Shown one piece after another: positions 41,257-50,145 of a stretch of DNA of 64,000 bases. The stretch's first letter is position 1, and the number at the start of each line of letters is the position of its first letter. A program made the position numbers and the translations under genes. This stretch comes from JBGLNJ01 sp034434835 (GTDB taxonomy: Bacteria; Chloroflexota; Anaerolineae; Fen-1058): assembly GCA_034434835.1 (NCBI GenBank), contig DAOTXX010000088.1:1-64000 (forward strand). Reading direction: 5' to 3'. The notes under the pieces were generated by a model that did not search any database, was not told the origin of the DNA, and saw nothing but the letters and a program-made list of their open reading frames with translations.

Positions 41257-42402
41257 TCAAATCTCCAACTGATAAATCCGATACCGCTTGTACACCTCCG
41301 CCCCGATCACCTTGGCCAGCTTGTTCGTCTGCGGATTGTCCTCGCCCGTGAGCGAAAGATCGGCAAAAGTGAATCCCTTTTTGACCATCTGCCGCGCCAG
41401 CTCGCCGTACATCAGCGCATCCAGCCCGCGTCCCCAATAATCTGGGTCGAGCGCAATGATCTTGATGCTCATGCCCTTGATGTGTCGGCGATCCCACAGA
41501 AAGCGAAGGTAATCCCACGGGCGGCGCAGACCGTTGGCGTGATGCAGCGCCTCGTTGATGTTGGGCAGCCCCAGTGCAAAGCCGACCGTCCGGTCGTCCA
41601 CGTCCACGAACAAGACCAGGTCCGGGTCGAGCACCGGGCGCAGCAACTCGACCTGGCGGTGGAACTCGTCCGCATCGAGCGGGACGAAATCGGCCAGCAC
41701 CGACAGCGCGCGGTTATACACCTGCCGCGCGCGTTCGACCTCGCTATCCCAATCAGCGAAATTTGCCGGGCGGACTTGGGCTCGCGTCCGCTGACGCACC
41801 AGCTCGATCACGCGGCCCAGCTTGGGCGGCAGGTTGCTCAGGTCGGGTTTCAGTCCATCGGCGGAAACGCCATAGCAAAATTCGTCCGGCCCCCATTTCT
41901 TGAAGCCATAGCGCTCGACGAACCCGGGGTACCACGGCGGATTGTGCGCCGTCATGATGATGGGGATGCGGTCACGGCCCTCGACGAGGAACCCCTGCTC
42001 ATCGTTTTGCGTGGGATTGTATGGCCCGCGCAATCGAACCTGTCCTTTTGAGCGCGCCCACTCGACGACGGCATCGAGCATCGCACGAGCCACGTCGTAA
42101 TCGTTGACGCACTCAAAGAACCCGAACGCCGCAAACGGATCGGGGATGACGTTCTTGAGGTTGTAATCCACCGCGCCCGCGATCGTCCCGACGATGCGGC
42201 CATCGCGCCGGGCGACGAACGCTTGCAACTCGCCGTGCTTGAGCATCGGATTGCGGGCCGGGTCGAGCCGGGCCACGCGATCTTCAAACACCGGCGGCAC
42301 CCACAGCGGGTCGTCCTGGTAGATTTCCCACATGAACGCGACAAACTCGCGCAGTTCCCGGAGCGTGTGAACCGGTTGGATGGAGAGGTCAGATGTTGGC
42401 AT
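41257..42402 (-). CDS. GNAT-like acetyltransferase, about 380 residues
   Basis: From ATG 42402 (MPTSDLSIQP), avoiding a longer upstream frame. LREFVAFMWEIYQDDPLWVP and HGELQAFVARRDGRIVGTIA mark the N-terminal half. IALDPDYWGRGLDALMYGEL and DLSLTGEDNPQTNKLAKVIG show the C-terminal GNAT half. Large proteins of this type are common in Chloroflexota and others with unknown substrates. Last gene of the minus-strand glc/lut run. Confidence 0.8.
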   Translation of the reverse strand: MPTSDLSIQPVHTLRELREFVAFMWEIYQDDPLWVPPVFEDRVARLDPARNPMLKHGELQAFVARRDGRIVGTIAGAVDYNLKNVIPDPFAAFGFFECVNDYDVARAMLDAVVEWARSKGQVRLRGPYNPTQNDEQGFLVEGRDRIPIIMTAHNPPWYPGFVERYGFKKWGPDEFCYGVSADGLKPDLSNLPPKLGRVIELVRQRTRAQVRPANFADWDSEVERARQVYNRALSVLADFVPLDADEFHRQVELLRPVLDPDLVLFVDVDDRTVGFALGLPNINEALHHANGLRRPWDYLRFLWDRRHIKGMSIKIIALDPDYWGRGLDALMYGELARQMVKKGFTFADLSLTGEDNPQTNKLAKVIGAEVYKRYRIYQLEI

Positions 42403-42486
42403 GGGAATTCCTTGTGGCCGCAGACGACAGACCACTGGCCACCGATGAGCTTCTGCAGACAGCGGCCAGTGGTCGGCGTTCGGCGT

Positions 42487-45066
42487 TCAGACGAGAAACG
42501 CGCCTGGGTTGAACAGTCCGCGCGGGTCCCATCGCGCCTTGATCCCGCGCATCAGGTCCAGCCCTTCCGGCGAGTATCCCCAACGCTCCACCTGATTCGG
42601 CCCGCTGAGGACGATGGCATAGCCACCGGCGGCTCGCGCAGCCTGACGCACAGCCTGGAGGTTCGGCGTGCGGACGTACACCAAACCGGTGGCGAACTCG
42701 GCCATGAACGGCGCATCACCGAGCGTCCGCGCAAGGTTCTGGAGGACGGTGCCCAAGTCTTTGGGTGCGACGCCCATGCGCAAGGTCGTCTCGGCAGGCG
42801 GGACCGCGCGCAGCCACTCGCCCCACACCTGGCTGCCGGAAGGCGCATCCAGCGGCGTCACATCGCCAATACCTTCCGTTTGCAAGATCGCCTGCACCTG
42901 CTCGATCTCGGATGCGACATCTTCGGGCACGCCCTCGGCGGTGTAAACGATCGAAAAAGGCGCGGTCGCGCCGGGCACCGGACAACCCTTGCACAAGAGC
43001 AAAGCCGAAGACACCAGGCACACCTTGAGCAGGCGCGCGCCCAACGCCAGGCCACGCGCAAGAGCTTGCCCTGAGCCGGGCAAAGGGTCATCCACCGGGA
43101 TGAACAGGCTGGTCCGCGCGCGCGGGAACGGCATGATCCTGAGCGTCACATCTGTGATCAATCCCAGCGTCCCGTGCGAGCCGATGAACAACTTGGCGAG
43201 ATCGTAACCCGCCACGTTCTTGACGACCGGCCGGCCGGCGCGGATGAGGCGACCATCAGGCAGAACGGCCGTCACAGCCAGGATCAGATCGCGGATCGCG
43301 CCATACCTCATGCGTAAAGGCGCATTGAAATTCGTCGCAACGATGCCGCCGAGCGTAGCTTCGGCCCACGGCGAAGCGAGCGGCACCCACATCTTGTCGC
43401 GCGCCAACTCTTGCTGCAATTCGGCCAACGTCGTGCCTGCGCCGACCGTCACATAGAGATCGTTGAGCGAATACGCCTGGAGGCCGCGCAAGTGCGCGGT
43501 CGAGATCGTCACCTCGGCCGGCCCCAGCAGTGACGACTTGGTTCCGCCGCCGCGGATGCGGAGGCCGGGCGCCTGAGCTGCCAACGCCCACTCGCCCAAC
43601 ATCTCCGACGCCTCTTGGGGCGATTTCGGATTTCTGATTTCGAATTTCGGCACACCGCTTGCCGACTTGCTGATTTGCTGATTTGGGGAGGGAAGTATCT
43701 TGCCCGGATTCATCACCCCCTTGGGATCAAACACTTGCTTGATCTCCCACATCGCGCGCAGCTCGTCGTCGTTGAACATCAGCTTCATGTACGGGATTTT
43801 CTCGCTGCCCACGCCGTGCTCGCCCGTGATCGTCCCGCCCAGGTCCACGCACAGCTTCATCACCTCCGGCCCGGCCAGGTGGATGCGTCGCACCATATCC
43901 TCGTCGCGCGGGTCGAACAGGATGAGCGGATGCAGGTTGCCATCGCCCGCGTGAAAGACATAGCCCACGCGCAAATTGTGCCGGGCGCAGATCTGGTTGA
44001 CCCCGGCCAGTGCGGCTGCCAGCCTGGAACGCGGCACGGTGCCGTCCACGATCAGATACGCCGGGCTGATCTGTGCAATCGCCCCGAACGCGCTCTTGCG
44101 CGCAAACCAGATCTGATCGCGCTCGGCGGCAGTCTGGGCCAATCGCAGCTCGCGCGCCTGGCGCTCGCGCATCACTTCCATGACTTCGGACATCTGGGGT
44201 TCGACGCTCTCCGGATAGCCGTCCGATTCGATGATGAGCAATGCTTCAGCATCGGTGGGCAGGCCGGCATGGGCATAGTTTTCGACGATGCCGATCATGT
44301 TGCGATCCATCATCTCCAACGTCGCCGGGACCAGCCCCCGCGCAATGACCGCCGAGACCGCTTCGCCGGCTTCCTCCACCGAGTTGAAAATCGCCATGAG
44401 CGTCTTGACGCCGGGGATGTTGCGGATGAGCCGCAGAGACGCCTCGGTGATGACTCCGAGCGTGCCCTCAGAGCCGACCAGCAGTCCGGTCAGATCGTAT
44501 TCGGGATAGTCAAAGGCTCGACCGCCGGTGTGGATCACGCGGCCATCGGCCAACACGACCGTCAGGCCGAGCACATAGTTGGTGGTAACGCCGTATTTGA
44601 AGCAATGCGGGCCGCCAGCATTTTCGCCTAGATTGCCGCCCAGCGTGCAGGAACGACCGCTCGCGGGATCGGGCGGATAGTACAGCCCTTTGGTCTTGAC
44701 GAACCCGTCGAGCACCTCGTGGACGATGCCGGGCTGGACGATGACCGAGCGGCCGACCTCGTCCAACTCAAGCACCTGCTTCATCCGGGCGAACGAAATG
44801 GTCACGCCGCCGGCAACAGCCACCGATCCGCCCGAAAGTCCTGTGCCCGCGCCGCGCGCGACGATCGGCACGTGGTGCTGGGCCGCCCATTGGACCAGCT
44901 TGACGACCTCCTCCGTGCTGCCAGGCAGCGCCACGCCTTGCGGGTTGCCCAGGCCCAGACTGCCATCCCCCTCGTACGTCAACAGCTCGACCGGGTTGGT
45001 GACCAGCCTATCACGGGGCAATATCGCTTCCAGGCTCCGCCATTCATCTCGCGTCATCGTTTTCAT
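42487..45066 (-). CDS. fused glycolate/D-lactate oxidase subunits GlcD-GlcE
   Basis: 859 residues, two FAD-binding halves. Residues 1-455 are GlcD-like: VARGAGTGLSGGSV, LGGNLGENAGGPHCFKYGV, FHAGDGNLHP, ITGEHGVG. Residues about 485-859 are GlcE-like: LRIRGGGTKS, WVPLASPWAEATLGGIVATN, VKNVAGYDLAKLFIGSHGTL. The usual separate genes are joined by a linker (residues 459-482, NQQISKSASGVPKFEIRNPK) whose DNA (43621-43690) is a degenerate short-unit repeat like the intergenic ones. Works with GlcF. Confidence 0.93.
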   Translation of the reverse strand: MKTMTRDEWRSLEAILPRDRLVTNPVELLTYEGDGSLGLGNPQGVALPGSTEEVVKLVQWAAQHHVPIVARGAGTGLSGGSVAVAGGVTISFARMKQVLELDEVGRSVIVQPGIVHEVLDGFVKTKGLYYPPDPASGRSCTLGGNLGENAGGPHCFKYGVTTNYVLGLTVVLADGRVIHTGGRAFDYPEYDLTGLLVGSEGTLGVITEASLRLIRNIPGVKTLMAIFNSVEEAGEAVSAVIARGLVPATLEMMDRNMIGIVENYAHAGLPTDAEALLIIESDGYPESVEPQMSEVMEVMRERQARELRLAQTAAERDQIWFARKSAFGAIAQISPAYLIVDGTVPRSRLAAALAGVNQICARHNLRVGYVFHAGDGNLHPLILFDPRDEDMVRRIHLAGPEVMKLCVDLGGTITGEHGVGSEKIPYMKLMFNDDELRAMWEIKQVFDPKGVMNPGKILPSPNQQISKSASGVPKFEIRNPKSPQEASEMLGEWALAAQAPGLRIRGGGTKSSLLGPAEVTISTAHLRGLQAYSLNDLYVTVGAGTTLAELQQELARDKMWVPLASPWAEATLGGIVATNFNAPLRMRYGAIRDLILAVTAVLPDGRLIRAGRPVVKNVAGYDLAKLFIGSHGTLGLITDVTLRIMPFPRARTSLFIPVDDPLPGSGQALARGLALGARLLKVCLVSSALLLCKGCPVPGATAPFSIVYTAEGVPEDVASEIEQVQAILQTEGIGDVTPLDAPSGSQVWGEWLRAVPPAETTLRMGVAPKDLGTVLQNLARTLGDAPFMAEFATGLVYVRTPNLQAVRQAARAAGGYAIVLSGPNQVERWGYSPEGLDLMRGIKARWDPRGLFNPGAFLV
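43621..43690. repeat. degenerate repeat forming the GlcD-GlcE linker
   Basis: CGATTTCGGATTTCTGATTT and CTTGCCGACTTGCTGATTTG blocks match the character of the intergenic arrays but are in frame within the fusion gene. Confidence 0.75.
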
Positions 45067-45072
45067 GATCTT

Positions 45073-45124
45073 TTCTCCCCACCCCCACCCCAGCTCTCCC
45101 CCTGCAAAGCGGGGGGAGTTAGGG
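45073..45124. repeat. G-rich element between Ca-ATPase and glcDE
   Basis: On the minus strand it contains AACTCCCCCCGCTTTGCAGG and GGGAGAG, sharing 26 of 27 bases with the element at 62053-62079. Fills the whole gap between the two genes. Possible dispersed repeat. Confidence 0.6.
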
Positions 45125-47953
45125 TCACAGATCCCCTCCGAGCTTGGGGACCATCGCAGGCTGGCCGGCCCTGCATCGCATGACGAGCTTGGTGATCTCG
45201 GCGGCGACCGAAGACGCCAGGAACAACGGGGTCATCACCAGCCAGTCTTCCAACGTCAGAGGAAGCGTAGCAAAAAACGGCTGTAAGAACGGCACATAGA
45301 TCACCGCCAGCAGCAACAAAAAGGAACTGCCCACCGCATATTGCATCCACTTGTTGCTGAAAATGCCGATCTTCCACACCGGGTATCGCTCCGAGCGCGC
45401 GGTGTACGCTCGGAGTAACTCGGAAATGATCAGTGTGGCAAAGGCGACCGTCTGCGCATCCTCCAGCTTATCTGGGTAACGATTCAGGCCGTACACAAAC
45501 GCCGTCAGCACGGCCGCGGTCATCACCACGGCCTGCACCAAGACTCCGATGAGCATCTCTTTATTGATGACCGGCTCGGTCGTCGGGCGCGGCGGGCGCT
45601 TCATAATGTCCGGGTCGCCCTTCTCCAACCCTAACGCGAGCGCGGGCGCACCATCGGTGACCAGGTTCAGCCACAACAACTGAATAGGACGGAGCGGGAT
45701 CGGCAGGCCCGCCAGCATTGAGAGGAAAATGATCAGGATCTCGCCGACGTTGCATGAGACAAGATAGAACACAAACTTGCGGATGTTCGAGTAGATGATG
45801 CGCCCCTCTTCGATGGCCGAGACGATGCTGGCGTAATTGTCGTCGGTCAGCACCATGTCCGCCGTCTCTTTCGAAACATCCGTGCCGGTGATGCCCATGG
45901 CGATGCCGATGTTGGCGCGCTTGAGCGCGGGCGCGTCGTTCACGCCATCGCCCGTCATTGCCACCACGTGCCCGCGCTCTTTGAAAGCATCCACGATCTT
46001 GGTCTTGTGCGCAGGCGAAACACGCGCATAAGCGTCCACCTGCTCGACGATCTCGGCCAGTTGCTGCTCGGTCATGTCATCCAGCTCGGCGCCGGTCAGT
46101 ACCTTGCCGCCGGGCGTGAGCAGCCCGATCTCTTGAGCGATCGCTTCGGCGGTGTCTTTGTAATCGCCGGTGACCATGACGCTCTTGAGACCCGCGCCTT
46201 TCGCCACACCGACGGCGACCTTGACCTCGGGCCGCGCCGGGTCAATCATGCCCATCAGGCCCAGGAACGTAAGGTTCTTTTCGACCGCGTCGGGCGTCGG
46301 TTCCTCGGGCACGCGAACCAGTGGACGCAAAGCCACACCCAACACGCGCAATGCCTGCCGGGCCATGTCCTGGTTCGCGTTCATGATCTGGCGCCGTATA
46401 TCGTCCGTCAACGGCTGCGCCCGGCCGTCGAGCATGACGCTGTCGCAATACTCGAGCACAATGTCGGGTGCGCCCTTGACAAAGGCAAGGACTGGAGCCG
46501 GGCCACCCTCCACCGGCCATTCACCGCTGACGCGATGGATCGTCGTCATTCGCTTGCGGTCCGAGTCGAAGGGGATCTCGGCCACGCGCGGCAAGGCTCG
46601 TTCCACCTCGCCACGCCACAGGCCTGCTTTGGCGGCCGCCACCACCAGCGCGCCTTCCGTCGGGTCACCCACCATGCGCCAGGTGCGTTCCCCGGCTTGC
46701 TCGCCGCTTTGCTCCAGGCGGGCGTCGTTGCACAACAATCCAGCGCGCAGCAGCATCGCCACAGTCGGATCGTTCGCCGCGCCAAAAGGCTGGCCGTCCC
46801 GGAAGAATTGACCGTTGGGATGGTAGCCTTCGCCCGTCACCTGAAAGACCTGGCCGCCCGCCCAGCCGCGCACGACCGTCATCTGGTTCTGGGTCAATGT
46901 GCCGGTCTTGTCCGAGCAGATGACAGTGGCGCAGCCCAGCGTTTCGACGGCCGGCAGCTTGCGGATGAGCGCGTGACGGTGGACCATGCGCTGCATGCCC
47001 AGGGCCAGGCAGATCGTCACGACAGCCGGGAGACCTTCGGGCACGGCCGCAATCGCCAGACTCACGGCGGTCATGAACAGCTCGACGATGTCTTTGACCT
47101 CGGCGTTCCAATACGCTAGCAAACCCTGAGTAAAGATCATGCCCGGGTGCGTGTCGCGGAGGATGCCATAGACAAAGACCAGACCGCAGATAGCCAGCGA
47201 CACCACGCCGAGCGTCTTGCCCAGGTCTTCCAGCTTTTGCTGCAGCGGCGTCGGCTCTTCTTCATACGACTGAAGCATCTCGGCGATCATGCCGATCTGG
47301 GTGCGCATGCCTGTATCCGTCACCAGGCCTTTGCCGCGCCCATAGGTCACGAGCGTGCTCATGAAGGCCGAGTTCTTGCGATCGCCAATCGGGATTTGCT
47401 TGTCCAGCACGACCCGCGCATCCTTGTTGACCGGCACCGATTCGCCTGTGAGCGAGGCCTCTTCGATCTTCAAGTTGACGCTTTCGATCAGGCGCATGTC
47501 GGCCGGGACGTAATTGCCGGCCTCCAGAAGCACAATGTCGCCCGGCACCAGTTCACGGGCAGGGACGGTCGTCTCGACGCCATCACGGATCACGCGCGCG
47601 TTGGGCGAAGCCATCTTTTGGAGCGCGGCGAGCGCCTGCTCGGCCTTCGATTCCTGAATCACGCCCAAGACGGCGTTGAGCAGGACGATTGCCATGATCG
47701 CCAGCGCGTCCACCGTTTCGCCCAGCAAGAGTGAAACGACCGCCGCAACGATCAGAAGGCGCACCAGAAAATCTTGAAACTGCGCCCACAACATTTGCCA
47801 AAAGCCCGGCCGTGGACGCTCCTTGAGTTCGTTGTATCCATACCGCTCCAGCCTCGACCGGGCTTCTGCGTTGGTCAAGCCTTTCTGCAAATGAGTTGCC
47901 AGTTGACCGACAATGCTTTCAATCGGACTGGCATGGACGGGTTGTACACTCAT
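45125..47953 (-). CDS. P-type calcium-transporting ATPase (P2A)
   Basis: 942 residues from ATG 47953 (GTGGAGT upstream). N-terminal cation-ATPase domain with LKERPRPGFWQMLWAQF, TGES, transmembrane Ca-site VPEGLPAVVTI, phosphorylation site CSDKTGTLTQNQM, hinge MTGDGVNDAPALK, and the C-terminal NLVTDGAPALALG. This is the SERCA/PMR1-like Ca2+ exporter group. Its position inside a glc/lut operon is unusual and may be coincidental. Confidence 0.94.
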   Translation of the reverse strand: MSVQPVHASPIESIVGQLATHLQKGLTNAEARSRLERYGYNELKERPRPGFWQMLWAQFQDFLVRLLIVAAVVSLLLGETVDALAIMAIVLLNAVLGVIQESKAEQALAALQKMASPNARVIRDGVETTVPARELVPGDIVLLEAGNYVPADMRLIESVNLKIEEASLTGESVPVNKDARVVLDKQIPIGDRKNSAFMSTLVTYGRGKGLVTDTGMRTQIGMIAEMLQSYEEEPTPLQQKLEDLGKTLGVVSLAICGLVFVYGILRDTHPGMIFTQGLLAYWNAEVKDIVELFMTAVSLAIAAVPEGLPAVVTICLALGMQRMVHRHALIRKLPAVETLGCATVICSDKTGTLTQNQMTVVRGWAGGQVFQVTGEGYHPNGQFFRDGQPFGAANDPTVAMLLRAGLLCNDARLEQSGEQAGERTWRMVGDPTEGALVVAAAKAGLWRGEVERALPRVAEIPFDSDRKRMTTIHRVSGEWPVEGGPAPVLAFVKGAPDIVLEYCDSVMLDGRAQPLTDDIRRQIMNANQDMARQALRVLGVALRPLVRVPEEPTPDAVEKNLTFLGLMGMIDPARPEVKVAVGVAKGAGLKSVMVTGDYKDTAEAIAQEIGLLTPGGKVLTGAELDDMTEQQLAEIVEQVDAYARVSPAHKTKIVDAFKERGHVVAMTGDGVNDAPALKRANIGIAMGITGTDVSKETADMVLTDDNYASIVSAIEEGRIIYSNIRKFVFYLVSCNVGEILIIFLSMLAGLPIPLRPIQLLWLNLVTDGAPALALGLEKGDPDIMKRPPRPTTEPVINKEMLIGVLVQAVVMTAAVLTAFVYGLNRYPDKLEDAQTVAFATLIISELLRAYTARSERYPVWKIGIFSNKWMQYAVGSSFLLLLAVIYVPFLQPFFATLPLTLEDWLVMTPLFLASSVAAEITKLVMRCRAGQPAMVPKLGGDL

Positions 47954-47992
47954 AAATACTCCACTGACATCAGGATGTAGACACACGACGTA

Positions 47993-49300
47993 TCACTTCT
48001 GACGTTCCTCCTGCATGGCCTGATACGACAGGTCCAACACCTCAACCACGTGCATGACCCTGGCCTGGAGGCCCGCGCGCCGGACGCCCGCGACGAGCTG
48101 CATGTGACACCCGGTGTTGCTGGTCACGATCAGCTCGGCTCCGGTGGCGGCAATATCGGCCATCTTGGTATCCAAGATTTCGTCGGCGACCTCGGAATGG
48201 ACAATGTTGTATACGCCTGCGCTGCCGCAGCACCGATCCGGCAGCTTGAGTTCGACCAGCTCCAGACCGGGAATCTTTTTGAGCAGCTCGCGCGGCGGCT
48301 TGATCACCTTTTGCGCGTGGCGCAGGTGACACGAGTCGGAATAGGTCGCCTTGACCTTGACCTCGCCGGTCGGCGGCACGTTCAGGTGCTCGACCAAGAA
48401 CTCGCTGATGTCTTGGACCTTGGCGCCGAATCGCCTGGCCCGCTCCTGCTCAACCGGGTCGTCATGGAACAACTCGATGTATTCGGTCTTGAGCGTCGCA
48501 CCGCAGCCGCCCGCGTTGTTGATGATCACGTCATACTTTTCAAAGGCGTCCATATTCTTGCGCGCCAGTTCTTTAGCCAGGCGCTCTTCGCCCATGTGTA
48601 ATTGAGCCGCGCCGCAACAGGTCTGCCCTCGGGGAAAGTGGACCTCGTAGCCGTTGCGCTGCAAGACCCGGATCGTCGCTGCGTTGGCCGGGGCCAGGAA
48701 CGCTTCCTGGATGCAGCCAATGAAAAAGGCAACTGTCCCGCGTTTTTCGCCCAGGGCAGGTGCAGGCCGGGAATAATCGCGGTAGCTGGGCACGATGGGG
48801 GGCAGGATCGCTTCCATCGCCCGCAATGGACGCGGCAACAAGTTCAAACGGCGAACCAACCCCTGCAGGCCGATCTTTTCGTACACCCACATCAGCCGCG
48901 CCATGAGCTTGAGTCGCCCCAGGTGCGGCATCATCTGCTGAAAGCCCACCCAGCGCACGAACCGCTCGACCGCGCCGGGCGTGCGGTGTCGCTCGATGGT
49001 GAACTTGGTCGTCTCGATGAGCGCGCCGTACTTGACGCCGGACGGGCAAGCAGTCTGGCAGGCTAGACATGACAAACACAAATTCATGTGCAGGGTGAAG
49101 CTGTCGTTAAAATCCTGCAAGGTGATGCGGCCTTCGGAAGCCGCGCGCATCAACGCGATGCGCCCACGCGGCGCATCCATCTCCGTGCCGAACACATTGT
49201 AGGTGGGGCACGCTTGCAGGCATAGCCCGCAATGAATGCATTGGTTGACCAGCGTCTTGAAAGTGGGGCCGCCTAGCTCCGAATGAACAGGTTCTCCCAT
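47993..49300 (-). CDS. glcF: GlcF-like iron-sulfur subunit
   Basis: 435 residues. Two 4Fe-4S ferredoxin motifs (CIHCGLCLQACPTYNVFG and CLSCLACQTACPSGVKY) followed by two CCG domains (TCCGAAQLH, DRCCGSAGVY). Electron-transfer partner of the GlcD-GlcE fusion. GGAG lies 8 bases before the ATG. Separated from glcDE by the Ca2+-ATPase gene. Confidence 0.92.
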   Translation of the reverse strand: MGEPVHSELGGPTFKTLVNQCIHCGLCLQACPTYNVFGTEMDAPRGRIALMRAASEGRITLQDFNDSFTLHMNLCLSCLACQTACPSGVKYGALIETTKFTIERHRTPGAVERFVRWVGFQQMMPHLGRLKLMARLMWVYEKIGLQGLVRRLNLLPRPLRAMEAILPPIVPSYRDYSRPAPALGEKRGTVAFFIGCIQEAFLAPANAATIRVLQRNGYEVHFPRGQTCCGAAQLHMGEERLAKELARKNMDAFEKYDVIINNAGGCGATLKTEYIELFHDDPVEQERARRFGAKVQDISEFLVEHLNVPPTGEVKVKATYSDSCHLRHAQKVIKPPRELLKKIPGLELVELKLPDRCCGSAGVYNIVHSEVADEILDTKMADIAATGAELIVTSNTGCHMQLVAGVRRAGLQARVMHVVEVLDLSYQAMQEERQK

Positions 49301-49344
49301 GCGGTATTCTCCTTGTCATACCAACAGGGTGCGTCAGGTGTAAA

Positions 49345-49387
49345 ACGTGAAACGTAGATCGTCGGGATCACGTTCTACGTTTCACGT
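49345..49387 (-). terminator. palindrome overlapping the lutC stop, terminator-like
   Basis: ACGTGAAACGTAGA / TCTACGTTTCACGT, perfect 14-bp arms, followed on the minus strand by TTTTAC. Lies between lutC and glcF, so may partly separate the two units. Confidence 0.65.
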
Positions 49388-50035
49388 CTTTGTATCGAGT
49401 GCCCAAACGTGCAATGCCTTTGGCCCGTGAACGCCGATCGTCACGGTCAGCTCGATATCGGTGGTGCGGCTGGGGCCGGTAATGCAGACCAAGTATCCAT
49501 CATTTTTGAATTTTTGAAAAGCCTGATGCAAGTCGGGATGCAACGCTAAAGAGCGCACAATTGCCAGGTGGATGCGCGGCAGAAGCGAGACCAGGCGCGG
49601 TTTTTCCGGCGACGAGCGCAGCAGGAGCGTGCCCGTCTCTGGCAAAGCCGCATCCACACCGGTCACACCCAGATCACATTCGGCCAGTTGGCGGGGATCG
49701 GCTTGCGGCGAGACCAACTCGACGCCGCATCGCTCAAGCGACTCGGCCACGCCCAATAACTGAAAATCTTGCGTCTCCCACAGCGTAGCTTTTTCGATGC
49801 CCTCGGCCTCGACCAGTGCCTCCAATGCGGCCTTGACTTGCTGGCTCTTGATCCGCCGCGTCCCGCCGCCCAGCTTGCTGATCTCGCTCAACAATAACTC
49901 AATCTCCGAGTTGACATCGCCGGGGACGCGAGGCCCCACTCGCGCCGATGGGGGGATCGGCGGAACGGGCGCGCCGATGCGGCGTAATAACGCCATGCGG
50001 ACATTCCCCAAGATTTCTTCGCGGGCGGGATTCAT
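49382..50035 (-). CDS. lutC: LutC/LUD-domain protein
   Basis: About 217 residues from ATG 50035 (AGGA upstream). LUD features: ELGVTGVDAALPETGTLLL-like region (residues near 120-145) and the C-terminal ITGPSRTTDIELTVTIGVHG followed by LHVW. Third component of the LutABC L-lactate utilisation complex. Ends in the hairpin at 49345-49387. Confidence 0.9.
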   Translation of the reverse strand: MNPAREEILGNVRMALLRRIGAPVPPIPPSARVGPRVPGDVNSEIELLLSEISKLGGGTRRIKSQQVKAALEALVEAEGIEKATLWETQDFQLLGVAESLERCGVELVSPQADPRQLAECDLGVTGVDAALPETGTLLLRSSPEKPRLVSLLPRIHLAIVRSLALHPDLHQAFQKFKNDGYLVCITGPSRTTDIELTVTIGVHGPKALHVWALDTKT

Positions 50036-50040
50036 GGATG

Positions 50041-50145
50041 TCCTCATGTTCATCCCTCTCCACACCCCCCGCGCTTCGCGCGCCCCCTCTCCTCTCCCAA
50101 ATTTGGGAGAGGAGAGAGGGACAGGGGGAGAGGCGAGGGATCACT
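50041..50145. repeat. palindromic element between lutB and lutC
   Basis: A perfect 30-bp palindrome (50087-50116) of the form CTCTCCTCTCCCAAA...TTTGGGAGAGGAGAG, flanked by CCCCCC and GGGGAGAGG. Fills the gap. Palindromic intergenic element, not coding. Confidence 0.75.
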
